64,000 nt of DNA, from contig CANMVY010000007.1 in NCBI GenBank assembly GCA_947501265.1, positions 41,416-105,415 of the forward strand, written 5' to 3'. The notes below the pieces were generated by a model. It was not told where the DNA came from. It ran no database searches and was given only the letters and a program-made list of their open reading frames with translations. Source of the DNA: Bacteroidota bacterium. Its GTDB lineage: Bacteria; Bacteroidota; Bacteroidia; UBA7662; CANHCV01. The position numbers and the translations under genes were made by a program. Positions 26,491-35,661 of the stretch are shown here, in pieces (position 1 is the first letter of the stretch; every line of letters begins with the position of its first letter).

Positions 26491-27771
26491 ATGAACATAC
26501 TTTTACTTGGATCGGGTGGACGGGAGCATGCCATTGCTCAATCGTTGGTTAGAAGCAAACATTGTTCCCGATGCTGGGTGGCTCCCGGTAACGCAGGAAC
26601 CGCTCAAATCGCAGAAAATGTAAACATCCCCGTCACCGATTTCGAGGCAATCGCGGATTTTATTTCCAGTCATCACATTGGCTTGTTGGTGGTTGGTCCC
26701 GAAGATCCGTTGGTGTTGGGAATTCGCGATTTTTTTGAAGCAAAAAAGGACTTTGCCGCATTGAAAATTGTTGGTCCAGGGAGATTTGGAGCTCAATTGG
26801 AAGGTTCGAAGGACTTCTCCAAGAAATTCATGGCTCGTCACGGAATTCCAACGGCCTCGTATGCGACTTTTCACGATGATCAATTGGAAGAAGCCCATCT
26901 TTACATCAAAAGTCATGCTTTGCCCATTGTTTTAAAGGCAGATGGATTAGCAGCCGGTAAGGGAGTTTTGATTTGCGAAACCTTGGCCGATGCTCAAGCC
27001 GGCCTCGACAGCATTTTAGGAGATAAAAAATTCGGACAGGCCGGATCAAAAGTGGTGATTGAACAGTTTTTGACCGGAATTGAAGTAAGTTACTTTGCTG
27101 CCTTAGACGGAAAAAACTTTGTTTTACTTCCCGAAGCCAAAGATTACAAACGCATTGGTGAAGGAGATACCGGATTGAATACCGGAGGAATGGGCTCCAT
27201 CAGCCCTGTGCCGTTTTGCGATGCAACGTTTAACCAAAAGGTACTCGATCAAATTATTCTTCCAACCGTTCATGGATTAAGTGCAGAAAACATCGATTAC
27301 CGTGGTTTCTTGTTTTTTGGATTGATTAACGTGGGCGACGACCCTTTTGTGATTGAATACAACGCGCGGATGGGAGACCCCGAAACGGAATCGGTTTTCC
27401 CCCGCATTGAATCCGATGCAGTTGAATTGATGTTGGCCATCCACGAACAAAGTTTGAATCAATATTCCATGAAAATTTCTTCTCTTTCTGCGGCAACGGT
27501 GTTTTTGGTCGCTGGTGGATATCCGGAAGATTACCGAAAAGGCGATGTCATGGAAATCCCGAATTCTGAATCTGGAGTTTCGTTTTTCCATGCGGGAACC
27601 AAGATGGAGCAGGGGAGGATGGTGACCAATGGCGGACGTGTTTTGGCAGTTTCTGCTTTAGCGGAATCGGCGGAAAGCGCCTTGGAAAAAGCCATGATCG
27701 GTGCGCAACAAATTCAGTATGAAGGGAAATATTTCCGCACCGATATCGGAAAAGACCTGATTTCGCGTTAA
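26491..27771 (+). CDS. purD: phosphoribosylamine-glycine ligase
   Basis: A 426-aa ATP-grasp enzyme, the second step of purine synthesis. The N terminus MNILLLGSGGREHAIAQS, the ATP-grasp block VLKADGLAAGKGVLI, NTGGMGSISP and EYNARMGDPETE all match GARS. Length and start are as expected. It is divergent from the S8 protease gene (51 bp between starts), and no other purine gene is nearby. Confidence 0.97.
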   Translation: MNILLLGSGGREHAIAQSLVRSKHCSRCWVAPGNAGTAQIAENVNIPVTDFEAIADFISSHHIGLLVVGPEDPLVLGIRDFFEAKKDFAALKIVGPGRFGAQLEGSKDFSKKFMARHGIPTASYATFHDDQLEEAHLYIKSHALPIVLKADGLAAGKGVLICETLADAQAGLDSILGDKKFGQAGSKVVIEQFLTGIEVSYFAALDGKNFVLLPEAKDYKRIGEGDTGLNTGGMGSISPVPFCDATFNQKVLDQIILPTVHGLSAENIDYRGFLFFGLINVGDDPFVIEYNARMGDPETESVFPRIESDAVELMLAIHEQSLNQYSMKISSLSAATVFLVAGGYPEDYRKGDVMEIPNSESGVSFFHAGTKMEQGRMVTNGGRVLAVSALAESAESALEKAMIGAQQIQYEGKYFRTDIGKDLISR

Positions 27772-27776
27772 TTTTG
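27769..27776 (+). promoter_or_regulatory. -7 box TAATTTTG overlapping the purD stop, 4 nt before next ATG
   Basis: The TAA of purD forms the first three bases of an exact TAnnTTTG. After aacg comes the ATG at 27781. The lipoprotein gene can therefore be expressed apart from purD. Confidence 0.5.
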
Positions 27777-27780
27777 AACG

Positions 27781-29181
27781 ATGAAAAAAGGAATCTTTTT
27801 CCTGCTTGTTTGCTTTGGGTTGGGTTTCCTTCCTTCTTGCGATACGCAAAAAATCTTGACCGATCCCAATTTGGCGCTTCAGCTTGAAAACGACTCCATT
27901 GTTTTCGATACGGTGTTTACCACCCGCGGTTCGGCCACCGAATGGTTGAAAATTTATAATCCTCACCCGGGGCCCATCGTGATCGATGAAATTTTCTTGG
28001 CCGGAAAACGCTACACCGGCAAATCTCCTTACCGATTGAACATCAACGGACAGCCGGTGAACGAAGTTGCTGATGTTGAATTGGCCGCCGGCGATAGCAT
28101 GTACGTTTTCGCCGAAGTTACCCTGGATCCGAATGGCGCCAATGCGCCTTTGCTGGTGACAGATTCCATTGTTTTCAAGCGCGGAAATAAAGAGACCAAA
28201 ATCCAGTTGGTCGCCTACGGCCAAGATGCCATTTACCTTTACCAAGATCAGGTTCCTTGCGGAGAGGTGTGGACCGATCAAAAGCCTTATGTGATTGTGG
28301 ATTACGCCTATGTTGCGCCGAATTGCACGTTAACCCTTCGGGAAGGTACACGGGTTTTCATGGGCAAAAACGCTCAATTGGCGGTAGCCGGAAATTTGCA
28401 GGTGTTGGGATCAAAATCGAAACCGGTTACTTTTCGAGGCGATCGATTGGATGCCCCTTACGCTAGTTTTACCGGTGCTTATCAAGGCATTCATTTCTAC
28501 AAAGAAAGCGTTGGAAATTTTATCAATTTCGCTGATATCAGAAACGGAAGCATTGGAATTCAGTGCGATAGTTTCGTGGTAGGTCGAGATAACTTGGTGG
28601 TGAAAAATACCCGCATTTCGAATCAGTTGTACGTGGGTATTTTAGGTCTTTCCGCCCGAATCAAGGCCGAAAATTGTTTGGTGGCCGATTGCGGAAAATA
28701 CAATATTTATGGAGCATTGGGGGGGGATTACGAGTTTTTGCATTGCACCGTTGGAAACAGTGATCAGCAATTTGGCCGAAAAGACGCTGCTGTTACTTTG
28801 AATAACGTGGATCATCCTGCGGGAACATCCGTGAATACGACATTGTCGGCAACCTTTAAAAACTGCATCATTTGGGGGAATTTAAACGATGAGTTGGACT
28901 TGGACAGCGCTGGCAGTAAAGGATTTTCAACCACGTTTGAGCGCTGCATCATCAAAACCAATACCGTTACTACACCCAATTGGGTCACCAAAGGATATCT
29001 CAACGCAACCGCGAATAAATTGAACGAAAACCCCCGATTCAAATCTTCCACCGATTATCGAATCGATACCTTAAGTCCCTGCTACCGCTACGGAAGTGCA
29101 CAAGGCGTTTTAAAGGATTTGGATGACGTTGACCGTGATTTGATCTTGCCCACGGTGGGCTGTTACGAGCGCAAAGAATAA
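27781..29181 (+). CDS. lipoprotein with right-handed beta-helix-like repeats
   Basis: A 466-aa protein with a lipoprotein signal (MKKGIFFLLVCFGLGFLPSC, Cys20). Residues 25-150 look like an Ig-like or choice-of-anchor domain (FDTVFTTRGSATEWLKIYNP). From about 170 on, many short strands with Asn/Asp turns (NGSIGIQCDSF, VKNTRISNQLYVGILGL, IKAENCLVADCGKYNIYGAL) read as a parallel beta-helix. Several Cys residues occur. No enzymatic motif is seen. It could be a surface carbohydrate-binding or structural lipoprotein, but the role is unknown. Confidence 0.75.
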   Translation: MKKGIFFLLVCFGLGFLPSCDTQKILTDPNLALQLENDSIVFDTVFTTRGSATEWLKIYNPHPGPIVIDEIFLAGKRYTGKSPYRLNINGQPVNEVADVELAAGDSMYVFAEVTLDPNGANAPLLVTDSIVFKRGNKETKIQLVAYGQDAIYLYQDQVPCGEVWTDQKPYVIVDYAYVAPNCTLTLREGTRVFMGKNAQLAVAGNLQVLGSKSKPVTFRGDRLDAPYASFTGAYQGIHFYKESVGNFINFADIRNGSIGIQCDSFVVGRDNLVVKNTRISNQLYVGILGLSARIKAENCLVADCGKYNIYGALGGDYEFLHCTVGNSDQQFGRKDAAVTLNNVDHPAGTSVNTTLSATFKNCIIWGNLNDELDLDSAGSKGFSTTFERCIIKTNTVTTPNWVTKGYLNATANKLNENPRFKSSTDYRIDTLSPCYRYGSAQGVLKDLDDVDRDLILPTVGCYERKE

Positions 29182-29204
29182 TCTTTTCCACATCGCTTTT
29201 TTTG

Positions 29205-29237
29205 TTGATAATTTGTGGGTTAGCCTTTTTAGGTTTG
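29205..29237 (+). promoter_or_regulatory. dnaB promoter, Bacteroidota type
   Basis: TTG (29205-29207), 22 nt, TAGGTTTG (29230-29237), then 13 nt to the dnaB ATG at 29251. The -7 match is exact and the spacing is within the range reported for the phylum. Confidence 0.6.
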
Positions 29238-29250
29238 TAGTCTGAAAGTT

Positions 29251-30807
29251 ATGCAACGCAACACCCGTACCCGAAAAAACCAAGAAGTCCTGCAGTCGGT
29301 TTTGTCTGCCGAATTGGGAAAATTACCGCCTCAAGCCCTCGATGTAGAAGAGGTGCTTCTTGGCTCCATGCTGCTCGATAAAGATGCCGTGAGTGCGGTA
29401 ATCGAGTCGCTCCTAGCCGAACATTTTTACAAAGACGCCCACCAAATGGTGTACGGCGCCATGGTTACCTTGTTCAATACCGGCAATCCTGTCGATATCA
29501 TCACGGTGGTTGATCAGCTGCGGAAGGATGGGAATTTGGAAAAAGCGGGCGGTGCCTTCGCCGTTTCTGAATTGTCCAACCGTGTTTCTTCCGGTGTGAA
29601 TGCATCCTACTACGCTAAGGTTGTCATTGAAAAGTTTCTTCAGCGAGAATTGATTCGGTTGGCTGGCGAAATTCAACGCGATGCTTACGAAGATTCCAAC
29701 GACGTTTTGGATTTGTTGGATACCGCAGAATCGAAAATTTTTAATCTCGTTGAGCGCAATATTCGAAAAGGAAGCGTGGGCATGACCGGTCTTCTGAAAA
29801 AAGCCATCGAGCAAATTCAAAAAACAAGGGAAAACGAAGGCGGAATTTCGGGAATTCCTACCGGATTCGTGAAGTTGGATCAAATGACGGCTGGATTTCA
29901 GCGCGGAACATTGAACATCATCGCCGCTCGTCCGGCCATGGGGAAAACGGCATTCGTGCTTTCCCTCGCCCGAAACGTTGCAGTTGACTTTAAAAAACCT
30001 GTTGCTGTTTTTTCTTTAGAGATGGGTGCCGTGGAATTGGTGAATCGTTTAATTTCCGGCGAAGCCGAAATTCCAGGAGATAAATTGAAAAAAGGAACCC
30101 TCGAGGAATACGAATGGAAGCAACTCAATGCTCGAATTGGAAAGTTGGCGGAAGCTCCCATTTACATCGACGATACGCCTTCTCTCAATATGTTTCAGTT
30201 GCGTGCTGCTGCTCGCCGATTGAAATCCCAACACCAAATCGAAATGATCATCATCGATTACCTTCAACTCATGTCGGGTGGCTCGCCTTCCGGTGATTCC
30301 AAAGGGAATCGTGAACAAGAAATTGCCTCCATTTCCCGCGGTTTGAAAGGACTGGCCAAGGAATTGGATATTCCTGTTTTGGCGCTTTCTCAGTTGAGTC
30401 GTAACGTAGAAAGCCGAGGCGGCGATAAACGCCCCATGTTGAGCGACTTGCGTGAATCAGGCTCCATTGAGCAAGATGCTGATATTGTAATGTTCATCTA
30501 TCGACCTGAATATTACGGCATTACCGAAGGAACCGATGGCACTGATTTGCGTGGAGTAGGTAAAATATTGATTGAAAAACACCGTAACGGAGCTACGGGT
30601 GATGTGGATTTAAGGTTCATCAGCCATTATGCAAAGTTTACCAATTTGGAAACCTTCAGCAACTTTGGACAAACCATAACGTTGGGTTCCAAAATGAATC
30701 AGATGGAAGAGGGCGGCTTTGGAACTAAACCCGCCGAAGGCGGTCCGAAATTCTCGCCTCCCACCGACGATGATGGTCCTAAATTTGGAGGTCCTGCACC
30801 TTTTTAA
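29251..30807 (+). CDS. dnaB: replicative DNA helicase
   Basis: A 518-aa hexameric DnaB helicase. The N-terminal domain (30-135) begins with PPQALDVEEVLLGSMLLD, and the RecA-like domain has Walker A ARPAMGKTA at 226-234. Walker B lies in MIIIDYLQLMSG, and SQLSRNVESRG and DLRESGSIEQDADIVMF follow. No intein is present. The tail past 480 is Gly/Pro-rich and disordered (GGFGTKPAEGGPKFSPP), common in Bacteroidota DnaB. ung starts 3 nt downstream. Confidence 0.98.
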   Translation: MQRNTRTRKNQEVLQSVLSAELGKLPPQALDVEEVLLGSMLLDKDAVSAVIESLLAEHFYKDAHQMVYGAMVTLFNTGNPVDIITVVDQLRKDGNLEKAGGAFAVSELSNRVSSGVNASYYAKVVIEKFLQRELIRLAGEIQRDAYEDSNDVLDLLDTAESKIFNLVERNIRKGSVGMTGLLKKAIEQIQKTRENEGGISGIPTGFVKLDQMTAGFQRGTLNIIAARPAMGKTAFVLSLARNVAVDFKKPVAVFSLEMGAVELVNRLISGEAEIPGDKLKKGTLEEYEWKQLNARIGKLAEAPIYIDDTPSLNMFQLRAAARRLKSQHQIEMIIIDYLQLMSGGSPSGDSKGNREQEIASISRGLKGLAKELDIPVLALSQLSRNVESRGGDKRPMLSDLRESGSIEQDADIVMFIYRPEYYGITEGTDGTDLRGVGKILIEKHRNGATGDVDLRFISHYAKFTNLETFSNFGQTITLGSKMNQMEEGGFGTKPAEGGPKFSPPTDDDGPKFGGPAPF

Positions 30808-30810
30808 ACC

Positions 30811-31485
30811 ATGTCAACCTCACAACCACAAATCGAAGCTTCGTGGTTGGAAGCCTTGAAAGAGGCATTCCAAGATCCTTCTTTTCTGCATTTAAAGCAC
30901 TTTCTAACTCTAGAGAAAAAGAAAGAAAAAATCATTTTCCCTCCCGGTCCGGAGATTTTTCAAGCCTTCAACGCAACGCCTCTCCCCAACGTGAGAGTGG
31001 TGATTTTGGGTCAGGATCCGTATCATGGAGAAGGAGAGGCACACGGATTGAGTTTTTCGGTTAAGGATGGAGTGGCCATTCCTCCATCGCTTCAAAATAT
31101 CTACAAAGAAATTCATCGGGATTTAGGGATTCCCATTCAAAAATCTGGAAATTTAATGCGGTGGGCCGAGCAGGGGGTGTTGCTTTTGAATGCCATCCTC
31201 ACCGTTGAAAAAGATCAGGCGGCATCTCACCGCAACCAAGGGTGGGAGTCGTTCACCGATGCCGCCATTTCTGCGGTGAATTCGTTGGATTCTCCCGTAG
31301 TTTTTATGCTTTGGGGGTCGTTTGCTCGTTCCAAGGCGCCCATGATTGACCGACAGAAACATTTTATTTTGGAGGCGCCTCATCCTTCGCCACTGTCGGC
31401 TTACCGCGGATTCATGGGGTGCGGACATTTCTCCAAAGCCAACGAATTTTTAGTTCAAAACAGTTTAACGCCCATCCTATGGTAA
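30811..31485 (+). CDS. ung: uracil-DNA glycosylase, family 1
   Basis: A 224-aa UDG that removes uracil from DNA. The water-activating motif [18 protein letters not shown] (GQDPYH at 67-72, catalytic Asp69) and the DNA-intercalation loop [10 protein letters not shown] are both present. It is close behind dnaB and overlaps the DUF423 gene by 7 bp, so the three are likely one transcript. Confidence 0.97.
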   Translation: MSTSQPQIEASWLEALKEAFQDPSFLHLKHFLTLEKKKEKIIFPPGPEIFQAFNATPLPNVRVVILGQDPYHGEGEAHGLSFSVKDGVAIPPSLQNIYKEIHRDLGIPIQKSGNLMRWAEQGVLLLNAILTVEKDQAASHRNQGWESFTDAAISAVNSLDSPVVFMLWGSFARSKAPMIDRQKHFILEAPHPSPLSAYRGFMGCGHFSKANEFLVQNSLTPILW

Positions 31486-31850
31486 AAAGCAGACTCATTA
31501 CCGGAATTTTCATGATTTTTCTTTCCGTTGTTTTAGGAGCAACGGCGGCTCACTCCCTTCCGAAAATCCTGCCGATGCCTTCGGTGGAATCGTTCCGAAC
31601 TGGGGTTGATTATTTGCAGTTGATGGGCATTGTTTTGATGATAGGTTCCTTGGAAAAACTAGCTATGCCCAAGGGTGTTTTTCGGGTATTGATCGCTTCG
31701 GTGGTTTGTTTTTCGGGATCCATTTTTGTGTTGGCCTTCAAATCGAAAATAGGCTTCTCCGTTTCTTTTCTTGGTCCGATTACGCCCATCGGCGGCCTTC
31801 TGATGATGTTCGGATTAGGGAGATGGGCCTGGAAGATTTGGAGGGGATAA
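31479..31850 (+). CDS. DUF423 family small membrane protein
   Basis: A 123-aa protein with four hydrophobic segments. It begins with a short basic stretch (MVKSRLITG), then [14 protein letters not shown], the AAHxL pattern typical of DUF423 (YgdD-like). The start overlaps the ung stop by 7 bp. Function is unknown. Confidence 0.82.
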   Translation: MVKSRLITGIFMIFLSVVLGATAAHSLPKILPMPSVESFRTGVDYLQLMGIVLMIGSLEKLAMPKGVFRVLIASVVCFSGSIFVLAFKSKIGFSVSFLGPITPIGGLLMMFGLGRWAWKIWRG

Positions 31851-31856
31851 AAAATA

Positions 31857-31945
31857 TTGAAATCATTTCATTGCCCTAGCGAGATAATATCATCATAGAA
31901 AAAAATCATTGAAAGCGCATTATTGCCCCAGCGGGGCAACATAAT
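31857..31945. repeat. degenerate 52-bp direct repeat with GCCCC-AGC-GGGGC hairpin
   Basis: Two related copies are offset by exactly 52 bp. The first starts TTGAAATC at 31857 and TTGCCC at 31871; the second starts TTGAAAGC at 31909 and TTGCCC at 31923. The second copy has a perfect palindrome TTGCCCC-AGC-GGGGCAA; in the first the right arm has decayed. It fills the 101-bp gap between two convergent genes and has no T-run, so it is not a normal terminator. It resembles small dispersed intergenic repeats. Confidence 0.6.
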
Positions 31946-31951
31946 TACCCT

Positions 31952-32710
31952 TCACCCCTTCACCAAACTCATTTTTACCGACCCAACCAATATTTCGGCT
32001 TCCAATTCAATGGGGATTTTTCGGTCGTCGTTGCTCACGTAAAGAGTCATGCCTTCCTCTTCGGAAAATACCCGGCCGGTGAGGAGTAACGGACGAATTT
32101 TCAAGGTAGAAAAGGTGCCGGCCTCGGTGGTGATCTTTTCTTTGCCCAAGTACTTGAACCCAACCTGATAGATTTGATCGTCCAAGAAAACAGGGAATTT
32201 GTAGTATTGGTTGATTTTTAACTGAGATAAATCCAACGTTCGGGCGTAGTAAAAAGCGCTGATGATGTCTTGCGCATAAAGTGGAATGGGAATGAAATTG
32301 CGGGTGTCGGAATGCGCAAGGGCTTTTTCCTGATCGAAATACACCGTTTGCTTGATTTTGTAGCCACCTTCGTCGGTATTTCGGTAAAAGGTGTGGGGTG
32401 CTAACGTCTGCTGGTCGACCAAGGTTTCGAAGTGATCGCGAACGCGGAAGAACCAATCAAAAGCCGAAACCGAACGGCCCTCCGCTACGATGTGGTAACA
32501 TAGGCGACCATTTTTTACTTTTTTCTGCGGAAGCACTTTTAGGGTGGCCGTTCCCGCATCGATGAAACCGTAGTGAATTCGATATTTTAAAGTTTCTCCA
32601 TAATCAAAGGCTTTGTTCGGTAAATTTCGCAGCTCTTGAATGGGCTTTGAGGAATAGGTGGAGGCGGCCGGGATCAAGAAGAAAAAGGCCCAAATGAATT
32701 TTTTCATCAT
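31952..32710 (-). CDS. DUF3108 domain exported protein
   Basis: A 252-aa protein with a signal peptide (MKKFIWAFFFLIPAASTYS) matching DUF3108. The family block FDYGETLKYRIHYGFIDAGT opens the mature part, and the domain continues through SAFYYARTL and a late DRKIPIELEAEILVGSVKM. It is thought to be periplasmic; no function is settled. Either of two adjacent ATGs could be the start. It is divergent from the phosphatase-like gene 51 bp away. Confidence 0.85.
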   Translation of the reverse strand: MMKKFIWAFFFLIPAASTYSSKPIQELRNLPNKAFDYGETLKYRIHYGFIDAGTATLKVLPQKKVKNGRLCYHIVAEGRSVSAFDWFFRVRDHFETLVDQQTLAPHTFYRNTDEGGYKIKQTVYFDQEKALAHSDTRNFIPIPLYAQDIISAFYYARTLDLSQLKINQYYKFPVFLDDQIYQVGFKYLGKEKITTEAGTFSTLKIRPLLLTGRVFSEEEGMTLYVSNDDRKIPIELEAEILVGSVKMSLVKG

Positions 32711-32761
32711 TTTATTTTTTAAGGCCTTTTCAAAGTCCGTGCCAATGCCTTAGCTTTAAGC

Positions 32762-33598
32762 ATGAAACGTTGGATTTTCCTTTCTTTCCTCTGCCTTGTT
32801 GCTGCGCAACTCTCTGCCCAATCGCCCTCGTGGGTTCGATTGCTCACCTACAACATTCGGTACAACAATCCCGCCGACGGAGTGGATGCTTGGGAAAACC
32901 GGAAGGCGGAGCTGATTCGTTTCGTTTCCAACCAAAACGCCGATATCATCGGATTTCAAGAAGTTTTGGTGGATCAACTCAAGGAATTGGAATTCGGACT
33001 CAATGCCGAAGATCGGAAATACGAGTGGGTGGGTGTTGGACGCGATGACGGAAAAGTAAAGGGCGAATTCGCGCCGATTTTTTACAACAAAAATCGATTT
33101 GAAAAGGTTTCTTCCGGACACTTTTGGTTGGCTCCGAATCCAGATCGTCCTGAATTGGGTTGGGACGCGGCCTGCATTCGGATTTGCACTTACGTGATTT
33201 TGAAGAATCGTTCCAATGGAGAAACGTTTTCTGTTTTTAATGCGCACCTTGATCACATTGGGGCGATGGCTCGAAAAGAAAGCGCAGCGTTAATGCTTCG
33301 AAAAATGAAGGAAATTTCTCCGAAGGGAAAACATATTTTGATGGGCGATTTCAATGCTGATTTAACGGATTCGGCTTTTTGGGGATATCGAAGTTGGGAG
33401 AATTCTCGAAAAGATTTTGGTTCAAAGGAATACACCTATTCCACGTTCAATCCAACGGTTTTAAGCGGCCCCATCATCGATCACATTCTTTTTGATTTTC
33501 GGGTTGGACAGAAGCGGAAAGCACGAATTTTGCGTCCAATGTTGGCAAATCGTTACCTCAGCGATCATTTTCCGGTGATTTGGGAAATTCAGTTTTAA
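32762..33598 (+). CDS. secreted endonuclease/exonuclease/phosphatase family protein
   Basis: A 278-aa exported EEP-fold hydrolase with a signal peptide (MKRWIFLSFLCLVAAQLSAQ). The metal-binding and catalytic blocks are all present: LTYNIRYN, DIIGFQEVL, NAHLDHIG, MGDFNAD and IDHILFD, with the final YLSDHFPV. Secreted Bacteroidota members may act on phosphodiesters or sugar phosphates; the substrate is not clear. A near-consensus TAGCTTTA ends 3 nt before the ATG. Confidence 0.9.
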   Translation: MKRWIFLSFLCLVAAQLSAQSPSWVRLLTYNIRYNNPADGVDAWENRKAELIRFVSNQNADIIGFQEVLVDQLKELEFGLNAEDRKYEWVGVGRDDGKVKGEFAPIFYNKNRFEKVSSGHFWLAPNPDRPELGWDAACIRICTYVILKNRSNGETFSVFNAHLDHIGAMARKESAALMLRKMKEISPKGKHILMGDFNADLTDSAFWGYRSWENSRKDFGSKEYTYSTFNPTVLSGPIIDHILFDFRVGQKRKARILRPMLANRYLSDHFPVIWEIQF

Positions 33599-33657
33599 AA
33601 AACTGTTAAACCGGGGAAACTTTTTGAAGTTAGATAGTTTCCTTCGTTTTTTGTGTG

Positions 33658-33665
33658 TACTTTTG
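33658..33665 (+). promoter_or_regulatory. -7 box TACTTTTG, 4 nt before GTG of TetR gene
   Basis: Exact TAnnTTTG, then cgcc and GTG at 33670. It heads the efflux operon. No -33 TTG at the usual distance is seen. Confidence 0.5.
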
Positions 33666-33669
33666 CGCC

Positions 33670-34284
33670 GTGAACGAGACGTATCTATCCATATTGAAAA
33701 AAGCGGGTGAAACCTTCATCCGTTTAGGGGTTCGTTCGGTAACGATGGATGATTTGTGCCGGGAATTGGGAATTAGTAAGAAAACCTTGTATGCGCATTT
33801 CGAGGATAAAAATGCCTTGGTATTGGCGGTGTTGAAGGCGCACATTGAATTTACTGAAAAATTAGCCACGGAGGTGTTTTACCAAGAATCGGAGAATCCC
33901 ATGGCTCAATTCATTCAATTTACAGAATGCATGGCTCCTCAAATGCAATCGATGCACCCTGCTTTGCTTCACGATTTACAGAAGTACCATCAGGATGCCT
34001 GGAATTTGTTAGAAACCCATAAGTCCACCTTCGTTTTCGATCTTATCCGTCAGAATTTGGAACGAGGTATCAAAGCCGGTTACTACCGAAATACCATCCA
34101 TGTTCCCTTGGTAGCTGGTTTTTATACCAGTTTAGCCGATGAACTCATTGGAGGAAAGCGATTTCCCCATCAACCATTATCCCTTTTGGAAATCCATCGT
34201 GAAATGATTCACTATCATTTGCATGGAATTGCTTCGGAAAAAGGATTTGAATACTTGAAAAAAACAGCTCAAAAATATCAATAA
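33670..34284 (+). CDS. TetR family transcriptional regulator of the efflux operon
   Basis: A 204-aa TetR-type repressor. The N-terminal HTH (about 20-55) reads VRSVTMDDLCRELGISKKTL then YAHFEDKNALV, and the rest is a helical ligand domain. The GTG at 33670 is chosen because it gives a normal TetR N terminus and lies 4 nt after a -7 box; an earlier in-frame GTG at 33655 would fall upstream of that box. Its stop overlaps the TolC-type gene start by 1 nt (TAATG), so it is the first gene of the operon and probably regulates it. Confidence 0.93.
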   Translation: MNETYLSILKKAGETFIRLGVRSVTMDDLCRELGISKKTLYAHFEDKNALVLAVLKAHIEFTEKLATEVFYQESENPMAQFIQFTECMAPQMQSMHPALLHDLQKYHQDAWNLLETHKSTFVFDLIRQNLERGIKAGYYRNTIHVPLVAGFYTSLADELIGGKRFPHQPLSLLEIHREMIHYHLHGIASEKGFEYLKKTAQKYQ

Positions 34285-35648
34285 TGATCATGAAACGATT
34301 GTTTGTTACCACGGTAGTTCTTTGCTTTAGCGGGATGTTCATCATCGCAGAAGAAAAGAGTTTCACTCTTCAGGAGGCCGTTCGCTATGCCATGGCGCAT
34401 AGCCCCACCATCGACAATGCTAAAAAAGACGTGCAATTGTCGAAAGAAAAGGTCAACGAAATCAAAGCGATTGGTTTGCCTCAGGTGAATGCTTCTGGGA
34501 ATTTTATGCAGAATATGCGTATTCCAGTGCAAATTATCCCCAATTTTACCAATAATTTTTTACCGCCCGGAGCTCCGAGGGGTGATGAGTTTATTGAATT
34601 GGCATTTGCCCAGAAATACACGGCAATTGGTAACATTCAATTAACCCAATTGCTGTTCGACGGATCTTATTTGGTAGGTTTGCAAGCTTCTCGCGACGTA
34701 GTGAACTTGTACGAGATTTTGGAGAACCGTTCATCCATTGAAATCGAAAACAATGTTTCCAAAGCGTATTTGTTGGCCTTGCTGATGAAGGAAAACGTGA
34801 AAATGTTGGAAGTGAATCTTAACTCCATTCGCAAAACCTTAGAGCAAACCACGGCCATTAACCAGCAAGGATTGATTGAGAAGTTGGACGTTGATCGTTT
34901 AACCCTCACCAAAAACAATTTGGAGATTCAATTTGCCAAATTGAAAATGCAAGCAGATATCACGGAAAAGTTGTTGAAGTTTCAAATGGGAATGCCCATT
35001 CAGGAACCCATTGTTTTATCGGATCAATTGGAAAAATTGATGGCCGAAATGAACCAGGATTATTCCAAGGAAACGCTGTCGATCAACAATCGCGTAGAGT
35101 ATAAATTGTTAGGAAAGCAAATCGATTTGTTGAAGTTGGATGAAAAGCGGTACAAAATGTCGTACTTACCTTCTTTGGCATTGGTGATGAATCAGCAGTA
35201 CGCCAGTTTCCGCTCTGAATTTAACTTTTTTGAAGGAAATCTTCCGGCCAATAACCGCTTCATTCCCTCCAACTATTGGGCCTTGGGCTTGCAAGTTCCC
35301 ATCTTCGATGGATTGAAAAAAGAGGCCCAACGTTCCCAGGCCCGTTTGAATCGCGAAAAGGCCGAAAACGATCGATTGAATTTCGAGAATGCCGCCAATT
35401 TGGATGCAGCTCAATCTCAGGTGAAATACACTTCTTCCAAATCCATGTTGAAGCAACAACAAGCTAGCAAGGAATTGGCGCTGAACATTTATCAAACCAC
35501 CTTGAAGAAGTTTCAGGCTGGGGTTGGATCATCGTTTGAATACACCCAGGCCGAAACCGAATTAACCAACGCCAACGGAAATTATTTGAATGCCGTGTAC
35601 GAAGTGTTGGTATCACAACTTGAATTGAAAAAAGCATTAGGAAAATAA
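34284..35648 (+). CDS. TolC-family outer-membrane efflux protein
   Basis: A 454-aa outer-membrane channel of the RND efflux system. It has a signal peptide, then SFTLQEAVRYAMAHSPTIDN, the standard first helix of TolC repeats. A second helical repeat (RVEYKLLGKQIDLLKLDEKR) and the ending KALGK follow. An alternative start is the ATG at 34290. It lies between the TetR gene and the adaptor. Confidence 0.94.
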   Translation: MIMKRLFVTTVVLCFSGMFIIAEEKSFTLQEAVRYAMAHSPTIDNAKKDVQLSKEKVNEIKAIGLPQVNASGNFMQNMRIPVQIIPNFTNNFLPPGAPRGDEFIELAFAQKYTAIGNIQLTQLLFDGSYLVGLQASRDVVNLYEILENRSSIEIENNVSKAYLLALLMKENVKMLEVNLNSIRKTLEQTTAINQQGLIEKLDVDRLTLTKNNLEIQFAKLKMQADITEKLLKFQMGMPIQEPIVLSDQLEKLMAEMNQDYSKETLSINNRVEYKLLGKQIDLLKLDEKRYKMSYLPSLALVMNQQYASFRSEFNFFEGNLPANNRFIPSNYWALGLQVPIFDGLKKEAQRSQARLNREKAENDRLNFENAANLDAAQSQVKYTSSKSMLKQQQASKELALNIYQTTLKKFQAGVGSSFEYTQAETELTNANGNYLNAVYEVLVSQLELKKALGK

Positions 35649-35661
35649 ACGAACAAAAAAC

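Noticed and set aside
33655..33669. Earlier GTG as the TetR start
   Set aside because: It lies in front of the -7 box and adds residues not typical for TetR proteins.
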